54,912 nt of DNA from Hespellia sp. (GCA_028693555.1 JAQUVD010000028.1:1-54912), one strand, 5' to 3'; positions 1-7,800 are shown, counted from the stretch's first letter. The notes: a model not told the origin generated them from the letters alone. Numbers and translations are program-made.

Positions 1-44
1 TTCATTCAAAACAAAACAAAGATAATTATTCTTAACAGACTGAG

Positions 45-367
45 ATGAGAGAAAGACACAGTACACAAGTATGTAAGACGTTAAAGCCAGTGTTTATCGA
101 GGGTAGCAGAGATGGACTACATTTTATTTTCCGAATTACTGGGGAACGATGCCGATGCATATGTTCACGGTATTGGAACAGATTGATTTTAGAGGGAAAA
201 CTGTCCGCGCAATCTGTACCAATGAAGGAAGTGGTATGGGGAGAAGTGAAAGTGATTTGAAAAAGCTCTGTTCCGGTGCAAAGTTCAAAAAGGGTCTGGC
301 AATTCAGGGAAGCAGCGTTTTAAGCTGTGATGAGTCTTTAAAGAAGTGGAATAAAAGTACAAAATAA
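45..367 (+). pseudogene. Flavodoxin C-terminal remnant
   Basis: The frame ending at 367 reads FPNYWGTMPMHMFTVLEQ, then DFRGKTV and GSGMGRS, the conserved C-terminal half of flavodoxin-4-type proteins (FMN-binding low-potential electron carriers). Upstream of about 120 this frame hits a stop near 104, while a second frame (about 74-125) carries a plausible continuation (KTLKPVFIEG ... HFIF). The gene therefore looks split by a frameshift, and its N-terminal half is absent or outside the window. It sits 15 bases before the SDR oxidoreductase, so it was probably part of the same redox operon. A real but truncated gene starting at 149 is less likely, because the FMN phosphate-binding N-terminus would be missing. 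Confidence 0.6.
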
Positions 368-381
368 TGGAGGAAATCAAA

Positions 382-1218
382 ATGGATAAGAAAGAAGTAA
401 TGATTGTTACAGGTGCAGGGCAGCTTAGCATGGCGATTGCCAGACGTATGGGTTATGGAAAGAAAATCGTCATGGGTGATAAAAATATAAATAATGCTAA
501 AGCGATTGCAGAGATCATGAATCATGCAGGCTTTGATGTGGAACCTGTGGAGATGGATTTATCATCCAGAGAATCCATTCTTGCATTCATTGCAAAAGCA
601 ACAGAATATGGCGAAATTAAAATGCTTGTAAATGGAGCAGGCGTATCTCCAAGTCAGGCACCAATTGACGTGATTTTCAAAGTTGATTTATATGGGACAG
701 CCGTCCTGTTAGAAGAGGTTGGAAAGGTTATTGCAGATGGTGGTGTAGGCATTACAATTTCAAGTCAGTCAGGACACAGAATGCCACAGCTATCAGCGGA
801 AGCTGACGAGCAGCTGGCAATTACACCAACAGAAGAATTACTGAAATTGGAAATTTTACAGCCGGAGAATATTAAGGACACACTTCATGCTTATCAGATG
901 GCAAAGAGATGCAATGAGAAACGTGTTATGGCAGAAGCAGTAAAATGGGGTGCGCGAGGAGCAAGAATCAATTCCATTTCGCCGGGAATCATTGTCACTC
1001 CCCTTGCTATTGATGAGTTCAATGGTCCTCGTGGTGATTTCTACAAAAATATGTTTGCTAAGTGTCCAGCAGGCAGACCGGGAACGGCAGATGAGATTGC
1101 AAATGTAGCAGAACTTCTCATGAGTGATAAAGCGGTCTTTATCACAGGTGCAGATTTTCTGATTGATGGTGGCGCAACAGCAAGCTATTTCTATGGACCA
1201 TTGAAGCCGGAGGCATAA
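382..1218 (+). CDS. SDR family NAD(P)-dependent oxidoreductase
   Basis: A 278-residue classical short-chain dehydrogenase/reductase. The N-terminal Rossmann motif is TGAGQLSMAIA, followed by an acidic residue after beta-2 (MGDKN) and VNGAG in place of the usual NNAG. The catalytic residues are the serine of ISSQSG and Y/K in YQMAK, with the late SPGIIVTPL segment and a C-terminal DGGATASY typical of the family. The start at 382 is chosen over the in-frame ATG at 367 because GGAGG at 369-373 is well spaced only for 382. Substrate cannot be told from sequence; a cytoplasmic alcohol/ketone or sugar-alcohol oxidoreduction is expected. It follows a flavodoxin remnant, and the MerR gene behind it is convergent. 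Confidence 0.9.
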   Translation: MDKKEVMIVTGAGQLSMAIARRMGYGKKIVMGDKNINNAKAIAEIMNHAGFDVEPVEMDLSSRESILAFIAKATEYGEIKMLVNGAGVSPSQAPIDVIFKVDLYGTAVLLEEVGKVIADGGVGITISSQSGHRMPQLSAEADEQLAITPTEELLKLEILQPENIKDTLHAYQMAKRCNEKRVMAEAVKWGARGARINSISPGIIVTPLAIDEFNGPRGDFYKNMFAKCPAGRPGTADEIANVAELLMSDKAVFITGADFLIDGGATASYFYGPLKPEA

Positions 1219-1220
1219 TT

Positions 1221-1280
1221 ATGAATAAGGATGAATTGATGAAACAGATGATATTCATATCCGAATTCGAATTCAGATAA
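1221..1280 (+). other. 19-codon ORF, probable stub of a lost gene
   Basis: Directly after the SDR stop there is GGAGGC (1210-1215), a good spacer and ATG at 1221. The frame reads MNKDELMKQM and ends at a TAA at 1278. A proper ribosome site on such a short frame suggests the N-terminal stub of a third operon gene whose remainder was deleted. I do not recognise the parent gene. It could also be chance, because the ribosome site overlaps the SDR 3-prime end. Confidence 0.25.
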
Positions 1281-1285
1281 GATAA

Positions 1286-1738
1286 TTAATCTGCTTCATG
1301 AGAACCACGAGAACGGTCGTAGAGAGCCTGTATTTCTTCCGGTAAATCCTCTGGCATCATTTCTTTAATATGGTCTTCGTTGCCGTCTGTGATTGCCTGC
1401 TCATAATACCAGCACTTAAACTGAATCATTGCCATATGTTTTTCAAGTTCCTGGAGTTCTTTTTCCAGGACTTTTTTCTGCCGTTCAAACATTTCTTTTC
1501 GCTTTAGATAAGTAGATGGGCCTTCCTGACACCATTCCATAAATTGTTTAATATCTTTGATTTCCATGCCGGATGATTTCAGGCAATCAATCACATGCAA
1601 AGCTTCAATTTCTGCATCGGAAAATTTGCGTATTCCGGAAGCTCGCTGGATGTTTGGGAATAATCCTTCTTTATCGTAATAGCGCAGCGTGGAAATAGGA
1701 AGATGGAACATTTTTGATACTTGTCCGATTGTAAACAT
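1286..1738 (-). CDS. MerR family transcriptional regulator
   Basis: A 150-residue MerR-type regulator. The N-terminal winged helix reads MFTIGQVSKMFHLPISTLRY then YDKEGLFP, the signature of small-molecule-responsive MerR proteins. Next comes DAEIEALHVIDCLKSSGMEI and a long coiled-coil dimerisation helix around residues 80-115 (ERQKKVLEKELQELEKHM). There is no obvious metal-binding cysteine cluster at the C-terminus, so it is probably not a heavy-metal sensor; the ligand is unknown. The start at 1738 is preferred to 1762 because it begins exactly at the family N-terminus with a GAGAGG-like site upstream. It is divergent from the hydrolase operon and very likely controls it through the 19-bp-spacer promoter between them. 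Confidence 0.9.
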   Translation of the reverse strand: MFTIGQVSKMFHLPISTLRYYDKEGLFPNIQRASGIRKFSDAEIEALHVIDCLKSSGMEIKDIKQFMEWCQEGPSTYLKRKEMFERQKKVLEKELQELEKHMAMIQFKCWYYEQAITDGNEDHIKEMMPEDLPEEIQALYDRSRGSHEAD

Positions 1739-1795
1739 GGTTTTGCCTCTCTTTTTTATCAAATAAATTATTATAGGTTTTAAGAAAAAAAGAAC

Positions 1796-1826
1796 TTGAC
1801 CTAAAGTTAGGTTTAGGCTCTATAAT
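1796..1826 (+). promoter_or_regulatory. MerR-type promoter with 19-bp spacer and operator
   Basis: TTGACC at 1796-1801 and TATAAT at 1821-1826 are separated by exactly 19 bp, longer than the normal 17 bp, which is the hallmark of promoters untwisted by MerR activators. The spacer carries the palindrome ACCTAA-AG-TTAGGT (1800-1813) and an overlapping wider repeat CCTAAA...TTTAGG. It drives the hydrolase/DUF3737 genes; the regulator gene lies just upstream on the other strand. Confidence 0.85.
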
Positions 1827-1877
1827 TTATTATAGCAGAAGCAAATCATGTATGCAAGAAGGAGACAAATAAAAATT

Positions 1878-2870
1878 ATGATGAAAACAGCAGAATTAAA
1901 ATTGGTAGATGAATGGGACAAAACATTTCAAAAAAGCGATCAAGTGGAGAACAAAAAGGTTACTTTTATCAATCGTTACGGCATTACACTGGTGGCAGAT
2001 ATGTACATTCCAAAAGATGTAGAAGGTAAAATGCCAGCAATTGCAGTTTGCGGACCATTTGGTGCAGTAAAAGAACAATGTTCCGGTCTTTACGCACAGA
2101 CCATGGCAGAACGAGGCTACCTGACGATTGCCTTCGACCCATCCTTTACAGGTGAAAGCGGCGGAACACCGAGATATATGGCTTCCCCCGATATTAACAC
2201 AGAGGATTTTCAGGCAGCAGTAGATTTCCTTTCCGTTCAGGAAAAAGTAGAAGCAGATAAAATTGGCATCATCGGTATTTGCGGCTGGGGTGGAATGGCA
2301 TTGAACGCTGCAGCAATTGACACTAGAATCAAGGCGACTGTAGCTTGTACTATGTATGATATGACCCGTGTCAATGCAAATGGGTATTTTGATGCGGAAA
2401 ACAGTGCTGATGCAAGATATGAAAAGAAAGTAGCCATGAATGCTGCAAGAACAGAAAACTATAAAACAGGTGAATATACTCATGCGGGAGGCTGCCTGCC
2501 ACTTCCCGTGGATGAGAGCCTGCCTTTCTTTGTGAAGGACTACAGTGCTTATTACAAAGGTCGTGCTTATCACGAGCGTTCTTTAAATTCAAACGAGGGC
2601 TGGAACACTGTTGGTTGTATTTCTTTTATGAATCAGCCGATTTTGAAATATTCAAATGAAATCAGAAGTGCCTGTCTGTTGATTCATGGTGAGAAAGCTC
2701 ACTCATGCTATTTCAGTAAGGACGCTTTTGAAAATATGACAAAGAATAGTGCATACGCAGATAATAAAGAACTTATGATTATTCCGGATGCAGTCCACAC
2801 GGATTTGTACGACAACGTGGATGTGATTCCGTTTGAAAAAATTACAGAGTTCTTTCAGGAGAACCTGTAA
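1878..2870 (+). CDS. Alpha/beta-hydrolase-fold protein, nucleophile apparently missing
   Basis: A 330-residue protein of the alpha/beta hydrolase superfamily, closest in look to YcjY/dienelactone-hydrolase-like proteins. Seen are the early strand AIAVCGPFGAVKEQ, the GYLTIAFDPSFTGESGG loop, the elbow GIIGICGWGGMALNAA, and a late acid/histidine region IIPDAVHTDLYD. In relatives I recall, the elbow reads GICASGG with serine as nucleophile; here that position appears to be tryptophan and the only nearby nucleophile candidate is the cysteine. The protein may therefore be non-hydrolytic or use cysteine. ATG 1878 is preferred to ATG 1848: the MerR promoter would start RNA near 1833, and AAGGAG (1858-1863) lies upstream of 1878 only. 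DUF3737 follows two bases later, so both are cotranscribed. Confidence 0.8.
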   Translation: MMKTAELKLVDEWDKTFQKSDQVENKKVTFINRYGITLVADMYIPKDVEGKMPAIAVCGPFGAVKEQCSGLYAQTMAERGYLTIAFDPSFTGESGGTPRYMASPDINTEDFQAAVDFLSVQEKVEADKIGIIGICGWGGMALNAAAIDTRIKATVACTMYDMTRVNANGYFDAENSADARYEKKVAMNAARTENYKTGEYTHAGGCLPLPVDESLPFFVKDYSAYYKGRAYHERSLNSNEGWNTVGCISFMNQPILKYSNEIRSACLLIHGEKAHSCYFSKDAFENMTKNSAYADNKELMIIPDAVHTDLYDNVDVIPFEKITEFFQENL

Positions 2871-2872
2871 TC

Positions 2873-3721
2873 ATGATGAGACAAGTAATAGAAAATAAGC
2901 AATTCGATGAAGAAAGAGCCTTATACCATTCCGTGGAATGCGATATTAGAAACTGCACTTTTGCAGGAGTACAAGATGGTGAATCTGTGCTAAAGGAATC
3001 CAGAAATATTGCACTTATGCATTGTACATTTTCTCTTCGTTATCCTCTTTGGCATGTAAAAGGTTTTTCTTTAGATGATGTCGCAATGGATGAGAAAACC
3101 AGAGCAGCTATCTGGTATGCGGACAATGGAGTCATTCGCAATTCTACAATGGAAGGCATCAAAGCCATAAGGGAATGCAATCACATAACCATTGAACATA
3201 GTAAAGTAGTGTCCCCTGAGTTTGGGTGGAAATGCAGTGATATTAGTCTGTCCGATACAGAAATTACATCAGAATATGTTTTCATGGACAGCAGAGATGT
3301 GAAACTCAACCAGATCAATATGAGTGGCAAATATTCGTTTCAGTATATGGAAAATTTGGAAATTACAAATGCTGTCCTTGATACCAAGGATGCCTTTTGG
3401 CACAGCAAAAATGTCACAGTAAAAGATAGTGTGATAAAGGGAGAATATCTAGCATGGTTTTCAGAGGGATTGACCTTGATTAACTGTAAAATCATTGGTA
3501 CGCAGCCGCTTTGCTATTGCAAAAATCTTAAGTTGATTAACTGCACCATGCAGAACACGGATTTGGCTTTTGAATACTCGGATGTAGAAGCCGATATTTG
3601 TGGGAATGTAGAATCCATTAAAAATCCCAAAACCGGAACCATTACAGTGGATGGTGTTGGCAAAATTATTCATGACAATCCTGTCATGGAATGTCTGGGC
3701 CGGGTGGTGATTAGAAATTAG
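2873..3721 (+). CDS. DUF3737 family right-handed beta-helix protein
   Basis: A 282-residue protein composed almost wholly of short strand repeats with recurring small-residue/Asn/Cys turns (CDIRNCTF, NIALMHCTF, NLEITNAVL, NVTVKDSVI, GLTLINCKI, NLKLINCTM). This is the pattern of a right-handed parallel beta-helix, and the family is recognisable as DUF3737. No signal peptide or catalytic motif stands out. Beta-helices of this type often bind or modify carbohydrates, but the function here is unknown. Two start codons stand side by side (2873, 2876); the gene begins two bases after the hydrolase stop, so translation is probably coupled and controlled by the MerR promoter. Confidence 0.8.
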   Translation: MMRQVIENKQFDEERALYHSVECDIRNCTFAGVQDGESVLKESRNIALMHCTFSLRYPLWHVKGFSLDDVAMDEKTRAAIWYADNGVIRNSTMEGIKAIRECNHITIEHSKVVSPEFGWKCSDISLSDTEITSEYVFMDSRDVKLNQINMSGKYSFQYMENLEITNAVLDTKDAFWHSKNVTVKDSVIKGEYLAWFSEGLTLINCKIIGTQPLCYCKNLKLINCTMQNTDLAFEYSDVEADICGNVESIKNPKTGTITVDGVGKIIHDNPVMECLGRVVIRN

Positions 3722-3784
3722 ACACATAGTAAAAAGATATAACGGTTTTTTAATCAAACATTAAATAAAGGGAGGTTCATGTAA

Positions 3785-3820
3785 ATGACAAAGAAGACAC
3801 TTGAAAGGAGAGATACATAA
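3785..3820 (+). other. Possible 11-residue leader ORF
   Basis: GGGAGG at 3770-3775 precedes ATG 3785, whose frame reads MTKKTLERRDT and stops at 3820, three bases before the next gene. The ribosome site of that next gene (AAGGAGA) lies inside this mini-frame, so translational coupling is possible. It may equally be the stub of a deleted gene. Confidence 0.2.
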
Positions 3821-3822
3821 TC

Positions 3823-4575
3823 ATGGAAAAAATCGTACAGACAGCAGGAAGAACCGCACTTGGAGCGTTTGCCCCTGAATTTGCTCATTACAATGATGAT
3901 GTGTTATTTGGAGAGAACTGGAATAACCAGGATATTGATGTGAAGACAAGAAGTATCATCACTGTTGTTGCTTTGATGTCTTCTGGAATTACGGACTCTT
4001 CGTTAAAATATCATTTACAGAATGCAAAAGACCATGGGGTAACCAAAAAAGAGATAGCAGCAATCATCACCCATGTGGCATTTTATGTTGGTTGGCCAAA
4101 GGGCTGGGCAGTTTTTAATTTGGCCAAAGAGGTATGGAATGAAGAACATGTCGGAAATGACGCAATGGCGGTCCATGCAGCGTCTATGATTTTCCCAATT
4201 GGAAAACCAAATGAAGGGTTTGCACAGTATTTTGTGGGAAAGAGTTATCTTGCACCGTTATCAATGAATCAGGTTGGAATCTTCAATGTGACATTTGAAC
4301 CAGCCTGCAGAAATAACTGGCACATTCATCATGCGGATAAGGGTGGCGGGCAGATCCTTATTTGTGTTGCCGGACGAGGATACTATCAGGAATGGGGCAA
4401 AGATGCGGTGGAAATGCATCCGGGAGATGTAATCAACATTCCAGTTGGAGTTAAGCATTGGCATGGTGCAGCTCCAGATAGCTGGTTCTCACATTTGGCA
4501 GTAGAGGTTCCAGGCGTTAATGGAAGTAATGAATGGTTGGAAGCAGTTACGGATGAACAATATTTGAAACTGTAA
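3823..4575 (+). CDS. Carboxymuconolactone decarboxylase-like / cupin fusion
   Basis: A 250-residue two-domain protein. Residues about 20-105 form the all-helical CMD/AhpD-like domain (TRSIITVVALMSSGITDSSL then LKYHLQNAKDHG), ending in THVAFYVGWPKGW. The CxxC pair of AhpD peroxidase-partner proteins is absent, so a thiol-disulfide role is unlikely. Residues about 140-235 are a cupin: NNWHIHHADKGGGQILICV supplies two His, a downstream Glu is plausible, and GVKHWHG gives the last metal-ligand His. Such fusions are common in anaerobes beside SDR and flavodoxin genes; the substrate is unknown. The ribosome site AAGGAGA lies about 12 bases upstream. Confidence 0.85.
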   Translation: MEKIVQTAGRTALGAFAPEFAHYNDDVLFGENWNNQDIDVKTRSIITVVALMSSGITDSSLKYHLQNAKDHGVTKKEIAAIITHVAFYVGWPKGWAVFNLAKEVWNEEHVGNDAMAVHAASMIFPIGKPNEGFAQYFVGKSYLAPLSMNQVGIFNVTFEPACRNNWHIHHADKGGGQILICVAGRGYYQEWGKDAVEMHPGDVINIPVGVKHWHGAAPDSWFSHLAVEVPGVNGSNEWLEAVTDEQYLKL

Positions 4576-4618
4576 AAATATATAATCCTGAATTATTAAA
4601 TAGTCATTTTGACAGCAG

Positions 4619-4654
4619 TAAGGTACACAACACGCTTAAGTGTTATGTGCCTTA
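4619..4654 (+). terminator. Stem-loop after the CMD/cupin gene
   Basis: TAAGGTACACAACAC (4619-4633) can pair with GTGTTATGTGCCTTA (4640-4654) around a 6-nt loop, with one mismatch and one wobble. The T-tract is weak (TTTG). It lies 43 bases after the stop at 4575 and probably ends the MerR-controlled operon. Confidence 0.5.
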
Positions 4655-4677
4655 TTTGCATATTTACACTTCCTGTC

Positions 4678-4716
4678 ATTTTCTTCAGCCTGAAGAAAAT
4701 TAGCTGAAGAAAATTA
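4678..4716. repeat. Short inverted and direct repeat
   Basis: ATTTTCTTCAG (4678-4688) is mirrored by CTGAAGAAAAT (4690-4700) around one base, and CTGAAGAAAATTA recurs immediately afterwards (4704-4716). It sits at the border between the intact operon and the degraded stretch that follows, so it may be a scar of a mobile element. Confidence 0.4.
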
Positions 4717-4862
4717 ATAGATGCAAAATTGACAGATACTTTTATTATAAGTATAATAATATTAATAACATTGTTTTGACTTTTGCTTGAGGAGAATTGA
4801 AACGATAGATGTGAATGTGTTGCTAGAAATTGCTATTCAAGAGACGAATAGATTGTCTTTCT

Positions 4863-4997
4863 GATGTGGAATATTGGATAAGAAACCTATCACGTAAAGA
4901 AGGTTCTTTTTGGTTACAAACATCTACTGATAAATTCCGTCCAGATTTTGTATGTAAACTTAAGGATGGACGATATATGGTCATCTCGATAGCTTGA
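4863..4997 (+). pseudogene. Remnant of a type III restriction / DEAD-box helicase C-terminus
   Basis: The frame reads DVEYWIRNLSRKEGSFWLQ then TSTDKFRPDFVCKLKDGRY, which resembles the nuclease-side end of type III restriction (Res) subunits and related helicases, where TSTDxFyPDFva precedes a VEYKG motif. A stop at 4995 cuts it before that motif, and no upstream helicase sequence remains. Assignment is by motif memory only. Confidence 0.45.
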
Positions 4998-5146
4998 CTG
5001 AAATAGCAAAAGCGAATAACCGGAAGCCTTATGATTATTTCAAATATCTTCTGACAGAAATCTTGAAATATCTTGATGACAAGGATAATGGTTTCTGTGA
5101 AAGTCTGCCTCCATAGTCGGAAAATCTGCTAACGAATTGTAGAAAA
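4988..5146 (+). pseudogene. IS66-family transposase C-terminal remnant
   Basis: The frame reads SLTEIAKANNRKPYDYFKYL then LTEI, followed by ESLPP, a TAG at 5114 and SENLLTNCR. IS66 TnpC proteins end with ETAKANgLnPYxYLxyLL and then LPWSxxLPxxCr, so the TAG has probably replaced the tryptophan codon TGG. Only the last 50 or so codons survive. Confidence 0.6.
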
Positions 5147-5445
5147 CAAATTACGGCAGCTCAAAGCGAGCAGCAAGTGCTTTTTACCAGTCCTTCGGTG
5201 GCAGCAGGCTTTGTTACATACGTAAGTGCCAATGAGGATTATGTGGGCTAAAGATACAGGAAAAACATTGAAAGATATGGAGTCGGAATAATGATTAGCG
5301 CTGAACTCTTGTAAAATATGCAACAGTTCAAGGTGATTAAAATCAGCCATAGGGCGAATAATAGTATAATACAGAAAGCGTGCGCAGTGCATTCGTTTTG
5401 AGTAAATAAAGCACTTCGCAATGAGAAGGGAAAGGAGGCTCCAAT
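5147..5445. other. Gene-free stretch upstream of the AlbA_2 regulator
   Basis: No coding frame on either strand looks real here; the minus-strand frames overlap the next gene and have no family resemblance. A TATAAT at 5365-5370 lies about 75 bases before the ATG at 5446 and could be the -10 of the AlbA_2 gene, without a good -35. Confidence 0.4.
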
Positions 5446-6798
5446 ATGGCAGAAAGCCAAAATATAGAATGGAAAGAGTCTTGGCGTGATGAATATCTGA
5501 AATGGATATGCGGTTTTGCCAACGCACAGGGCGGCAAAATATATATTGGTACACGGGATGACGGAACGGTTATTGGAGTGAAAAATTCCAAGAAACTGCT
5601 GGAGGACATCCCGAACAAAATTCAAAACAAGCTGGGCATTGTAGCAGATGTAAATTTGCTGAATGATGACGGACGGGATTACATTGAAATTGTGGTTAAT
5701 CCGTGGTCTTTCCCAGTGAATTATGATGGCGAGTACCATTATAGAAGTGGCAGCACAAAACAGCAGTTGCGTGGAAATGCACTGACTAATTTTCTGATGG
5801 CAAAGACCGGCTTGAAATGGGACTCAGCGACGATTTCGAACATTAGAATCGATGATTTAGATAAGGAGAGCTTCGACATTTTCAGAAGAGAAGCTCTGCG
5901 AAGTGGTCGAATGTCAAAGGAAGATTTGGACATCCCAAATGCAGAATTGTTAGAGAAGATGGATTTAGTGGTAGACGGCAATTTAAAGCGTGCTGGTGCT
6001 TTGTGCTTTTACCGGGAACCGGAAAAAGTGATCGGTGGCTGCTATGTGAAAATCGGAAAATTTCAAGGAAGTGAGTTGCTGTATCAGGACGAAGTACATG
6101 GTTCCCTACTTATCATGGCTGACCGAGTAATTGATTTGATATACTTGAAGTATCTGAAAGCAGCCATTACGTACCATAAGGAAACACGAGTGGAAACATA
6201 TCCGTTTGCACGTGATGCTGTGAGAGAAGCCGTTTTTAACGCATTGATTCATTGCAATTGGGCTGACAATGTTCCGGTGCAGATTCGTATTGAGGATGAT
6301 GCCATGTTTGTCAGCAACTGCAGTATGCTGCCATTTGGCTGGACAGCAGAGACGCTTTTAGGTTCCCACGCATCAAAGCCGTATAATCCGGATATTGCAA
6401 GAGTATTTTACCGTGCTGGATATATTGAGAGCTGGGGACGTGGTATTCAGAAAATTCGAGATGCCTGTAAGAATCTTGGCAGCGAAGATCCAGAGTACAT
6501 CGTTCATGGCGAAGATATTATGGTGAAGTTTTCTGCGCTCCAAAGTGCCAAAGTGCCAGATTCCAAAACACCAAACCGACATGATGTCGGTTTAGATGTC
6601 GGTTTGGGCGGTAGTTTGGAAAAAGAAATCATAAGAATGGTTTCGGAAAACCCTAAACTGACGATGGCTGATATAGCAGAGGAGCTGAATGTTACAAAGC
6701 GTACCATTGAGCGTATTGTTAAGAACTTGCGTGAAAAAGGTGTTATTGAACGTAAAGGTGGCAAGCGATACGGATATTGGGAAGTCCACGAAGAATAA
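5446..6798 (+). CDS. AlbA_2 (Schlafen-like) domain, ATPase and winged-HTH regulator
   Basis: A 450-residue protein with the architecture of the putative transcriptional regulator / RecG-like C-terminal family. Residues about 1-115 are the AlbA_2 (SLFN AlbA_2) DNA-binding domain: ESQNIEWKESW, FANAQGGKIYIG, DDGTVIGV, YHYRSGSTKQQL. Residues about 245-345 are a GHKL-type ATPase fold (AVREAVFNALIHCNW with the N-box, GYIESWGRGIQKI late). Residues about 385-440 are a winged helix (LTMADIAEELNVTKRTIERI). A strong GGAGG lies about 8 bases before the ATG. Stand-alone proteins of this kind are frequent in genome islands; the target is unknown. It is flanked on both sides by gene scraps. Confidence 0.85.
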   Translation: MAESQNIEWKESWRDEYLKWICGFANAQGGKIYIGTRDDGTVIGVKNSKKLLEDIPNKIQNKLGIVADVNLLNDDGRDYIEIVVNPWSFPVNYDGEYHYRSGSTKQQLRGNALTNFLMAKTGLKWDSATISNIRIDDLDKESFDIFRREALRSGRMSKEDLDIPNAELLEKMDLVVDGNLKRAGALCFYREPEKVIGGCYVKIGKFQGSELLYQDEVHGSLLIMADRVIDLIYLKYLKAAITYHKETRVETYPFARDAVREAVFNALIHCNWADNVPVQIRIEDDAMFVSNCSMLPFGWTAETLLGSHASKPYNPDIARVFYRAGYIESWGRGIQKIRDACKNLGSEDPEYIVHGEDIMVKFSALQSAKVPDSKTPNRHDVGLDVGLGGSLEKEIIRMVSENPKLTMADIAEELNVTKRTIERIVKNLREKGVIERKGGKRYGYWEVHEE

Positions 6799-7059
6799 GC
6801 TGAAGTGTTTTAGCTGTCAAGAAATACTTGTCAAAAATCATGATATTATATAGGAAGCGGCGAGAATGTATTTTCCCCCATGGTTACACAATATCGGCAG
6901 TAAATATATTCCCGCAAACGTACAGATCCAGACAATGTGACAGCGGACAAGCAAGCATTTTGCGCATGAGAACGGAAAAATCTGAGAAAGTTTGGTATAA
7001 ATTACATATTACAGGAAAATTTTTTTTTAGTGTATAATAAGAGTGTCGTAGAAACAGAT
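6799..7059. other. Gene-free stretch with promoter of the MATE leader
   Basis: I see no credible gene here. Near its end, TGTATAAT (7031-7038) is an extended -10 element for the transcript that runs into the hairpin at 7060-7103 and the MATE remnant. Confidence 0.5.
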
Positions 7060-7103
7060 GGTAGCTATTGTGTGAAAGCCAAACACAGTAGCTGCCTTTT
7101 TTT
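7060..7103 (+). terminator. Attenuator-like intrinsic terminator in the MATE 5-prime leader
   Basis: GGTAGCTATTGTGT (7060-7073) pairs over all 14 positions (two G-U) with ACACAGTAGCTGCC (7083-7096), followed directly by seven T. It starts about 22 bases after the -10 at 7033-7038 and ends 24 bases before the MATE ATG, so the leader consists of little more than a terminator. This suggests conditional readthrough control of the efflux gene that used to follow. Confidence 0.75.
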
Positions 7104-7127
7104 GTGTAAATGGGAGGAAAAAACAAA

Positions 7128-7364
7128 ATGAACCAAAATTCAAATTTATATCTTGCGGAGGCACCGGTTGGGAAACTTATGATGAAGTTCGGGGTCCCGT
7201 GTATTGTTCGACTCTACCCCGAAGATGGGAGTAGGAACGAATGTGCAGGACTGCAGGACAGGCTTGCGGCAATTCATAATTTAGAGTGTCCGTGGCGATC
7301 ATCTAATGTTGGATGGGGGTTGCGGACAGTTTTTTTATATAGCAAAAGCACCCTCCGAATATAG
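7128..7364 (+). pseudogene. MATE efflux protein, N-terminal stub
   Basis: GGGAGG (7112-7117) precedes ATG 7128. The first residues, MNQNSNLYLAEAPVGKLMM followed by KFGVPCIV, match the conserved start of clostridial MATE/NorM multidrug exporters. After about residue 27 the similarity stops: the remaining 50 residues are hydrophilic, unlike the membrane helices expected, and the frame ends at 7364. The break falls near an inverted repeat, TTCGGGGT (7188-7195) / ACCCCGAA (7216-7223). A full MATE protein has about 450 residues, so the gene is dead. Confidence 0.7.
7287..7336 (+). terminator. Stem-loop with T-tract after the MATE stub
   Basis: TGTCCG (7287-7292) can pair with CGGACA (7323-7328), with a CATC/GATG pairing inside the loop; G and seven T follow (7330-7336). 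The outer stem is short, so confidence is moderate. Confidence 0.45.
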
Positions 7365-7377
7365 TCGGAAAGGTGCT
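7347..7377 (-). terminator. Probable terminator of the small minus-strand gene
   Basis: AGCACC (7347-7352) and GGTGCT (7372-7377) form an outer stem with TCCGA/TCGGA inside. On the minus strand the stem is followed by TTTTGC. It lies about 100 bases beyond the stop of the gene at 7475-7666. Confidence 0.45.
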
Positions 7378-7474
7378 GATATACTGGATTATTTTTCTTT
7401 TCTCGGCAAGTAACAATAATTATGATGTAAAAGCGAAATGCTCATAATCTGCTAACACATCAGGATTTGTGTAC

Positions 7475-7666
7475 CTAATTTTTTTTGTTTTTTATTTGCT
7501 TGATTACATTAAGAAAGTTTGATAGCAGAATGCAACCAAGGGAAATTGCCAATGGCGTTGTCGTTTTATAATTACCGAATATACTAACACATAAAAAGAC
7601 TACTCCTACTATTAGTAAAATGATACTTGCTATTAGAAAGAGCCTGTCAATCCATTTTTTATCCAT
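7475..7666 (-). CDS. Small two-helix membrane protein, function unknown
   Basis: A 63-residue protein with two predicted membrane segments, roughly residues 8-28 (LFLIASIILLIVGVVFLCVS) and 36-53 (PLAISLGCILLSNFLNVI), a basic N-terminus and a Lys-rich tail (KQIKNKKN). ATG 7666 is preferred to the in-frame TTG at 7672 because GGAGG lies nine bases before the ATG and only three before the TTG. I do not recognise the family. It stands alone between gene scraps and could be a stray small membrane protein or a remnant. Confidence 0.6.
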   Translation of the reverse strand: MDKKWIDRLFLIASIILLIVGVVFLCVSIFGNYKTTTPLAISLGCILLSNFLNVIKQIKNKKN

Positions 7667-7800
7667 TTTCAAATTCCTCCCTAAATGTCTCTTTCACATT
7701 GTGTGGGGTTATAGAAATTAGCTATTTTATCGTAAAATAATAGCACATATTCGTGTGAAAATCCAGTACAAAACTATGAACAATGATAGGGGGCATCAAA
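7667..7800. other. Intergenic with AT-rich inverted repeat
   Basis: CTATTTTA (7722-7729) is mirrored by TAAAATA (7733-7739) around TCG, a possible operator or hairpin between two divergent small genes. Nothing else is evident. Confidence 0.35.

Noticed and set aside
1896-2573. Long antisense open frame inside the hydrolase gene, and many similar frames opposite metE, catalase and the kinases.
   Set aside because: They lack ribosome sites, have odd amino-acid composition and mirror strongly conserved genes on the other strand.
4678-4716. Short inverted/direct repeats as a CRISPR array.
   Set aside because: Only two or three copies without regular spacers and no cas genes in the window.
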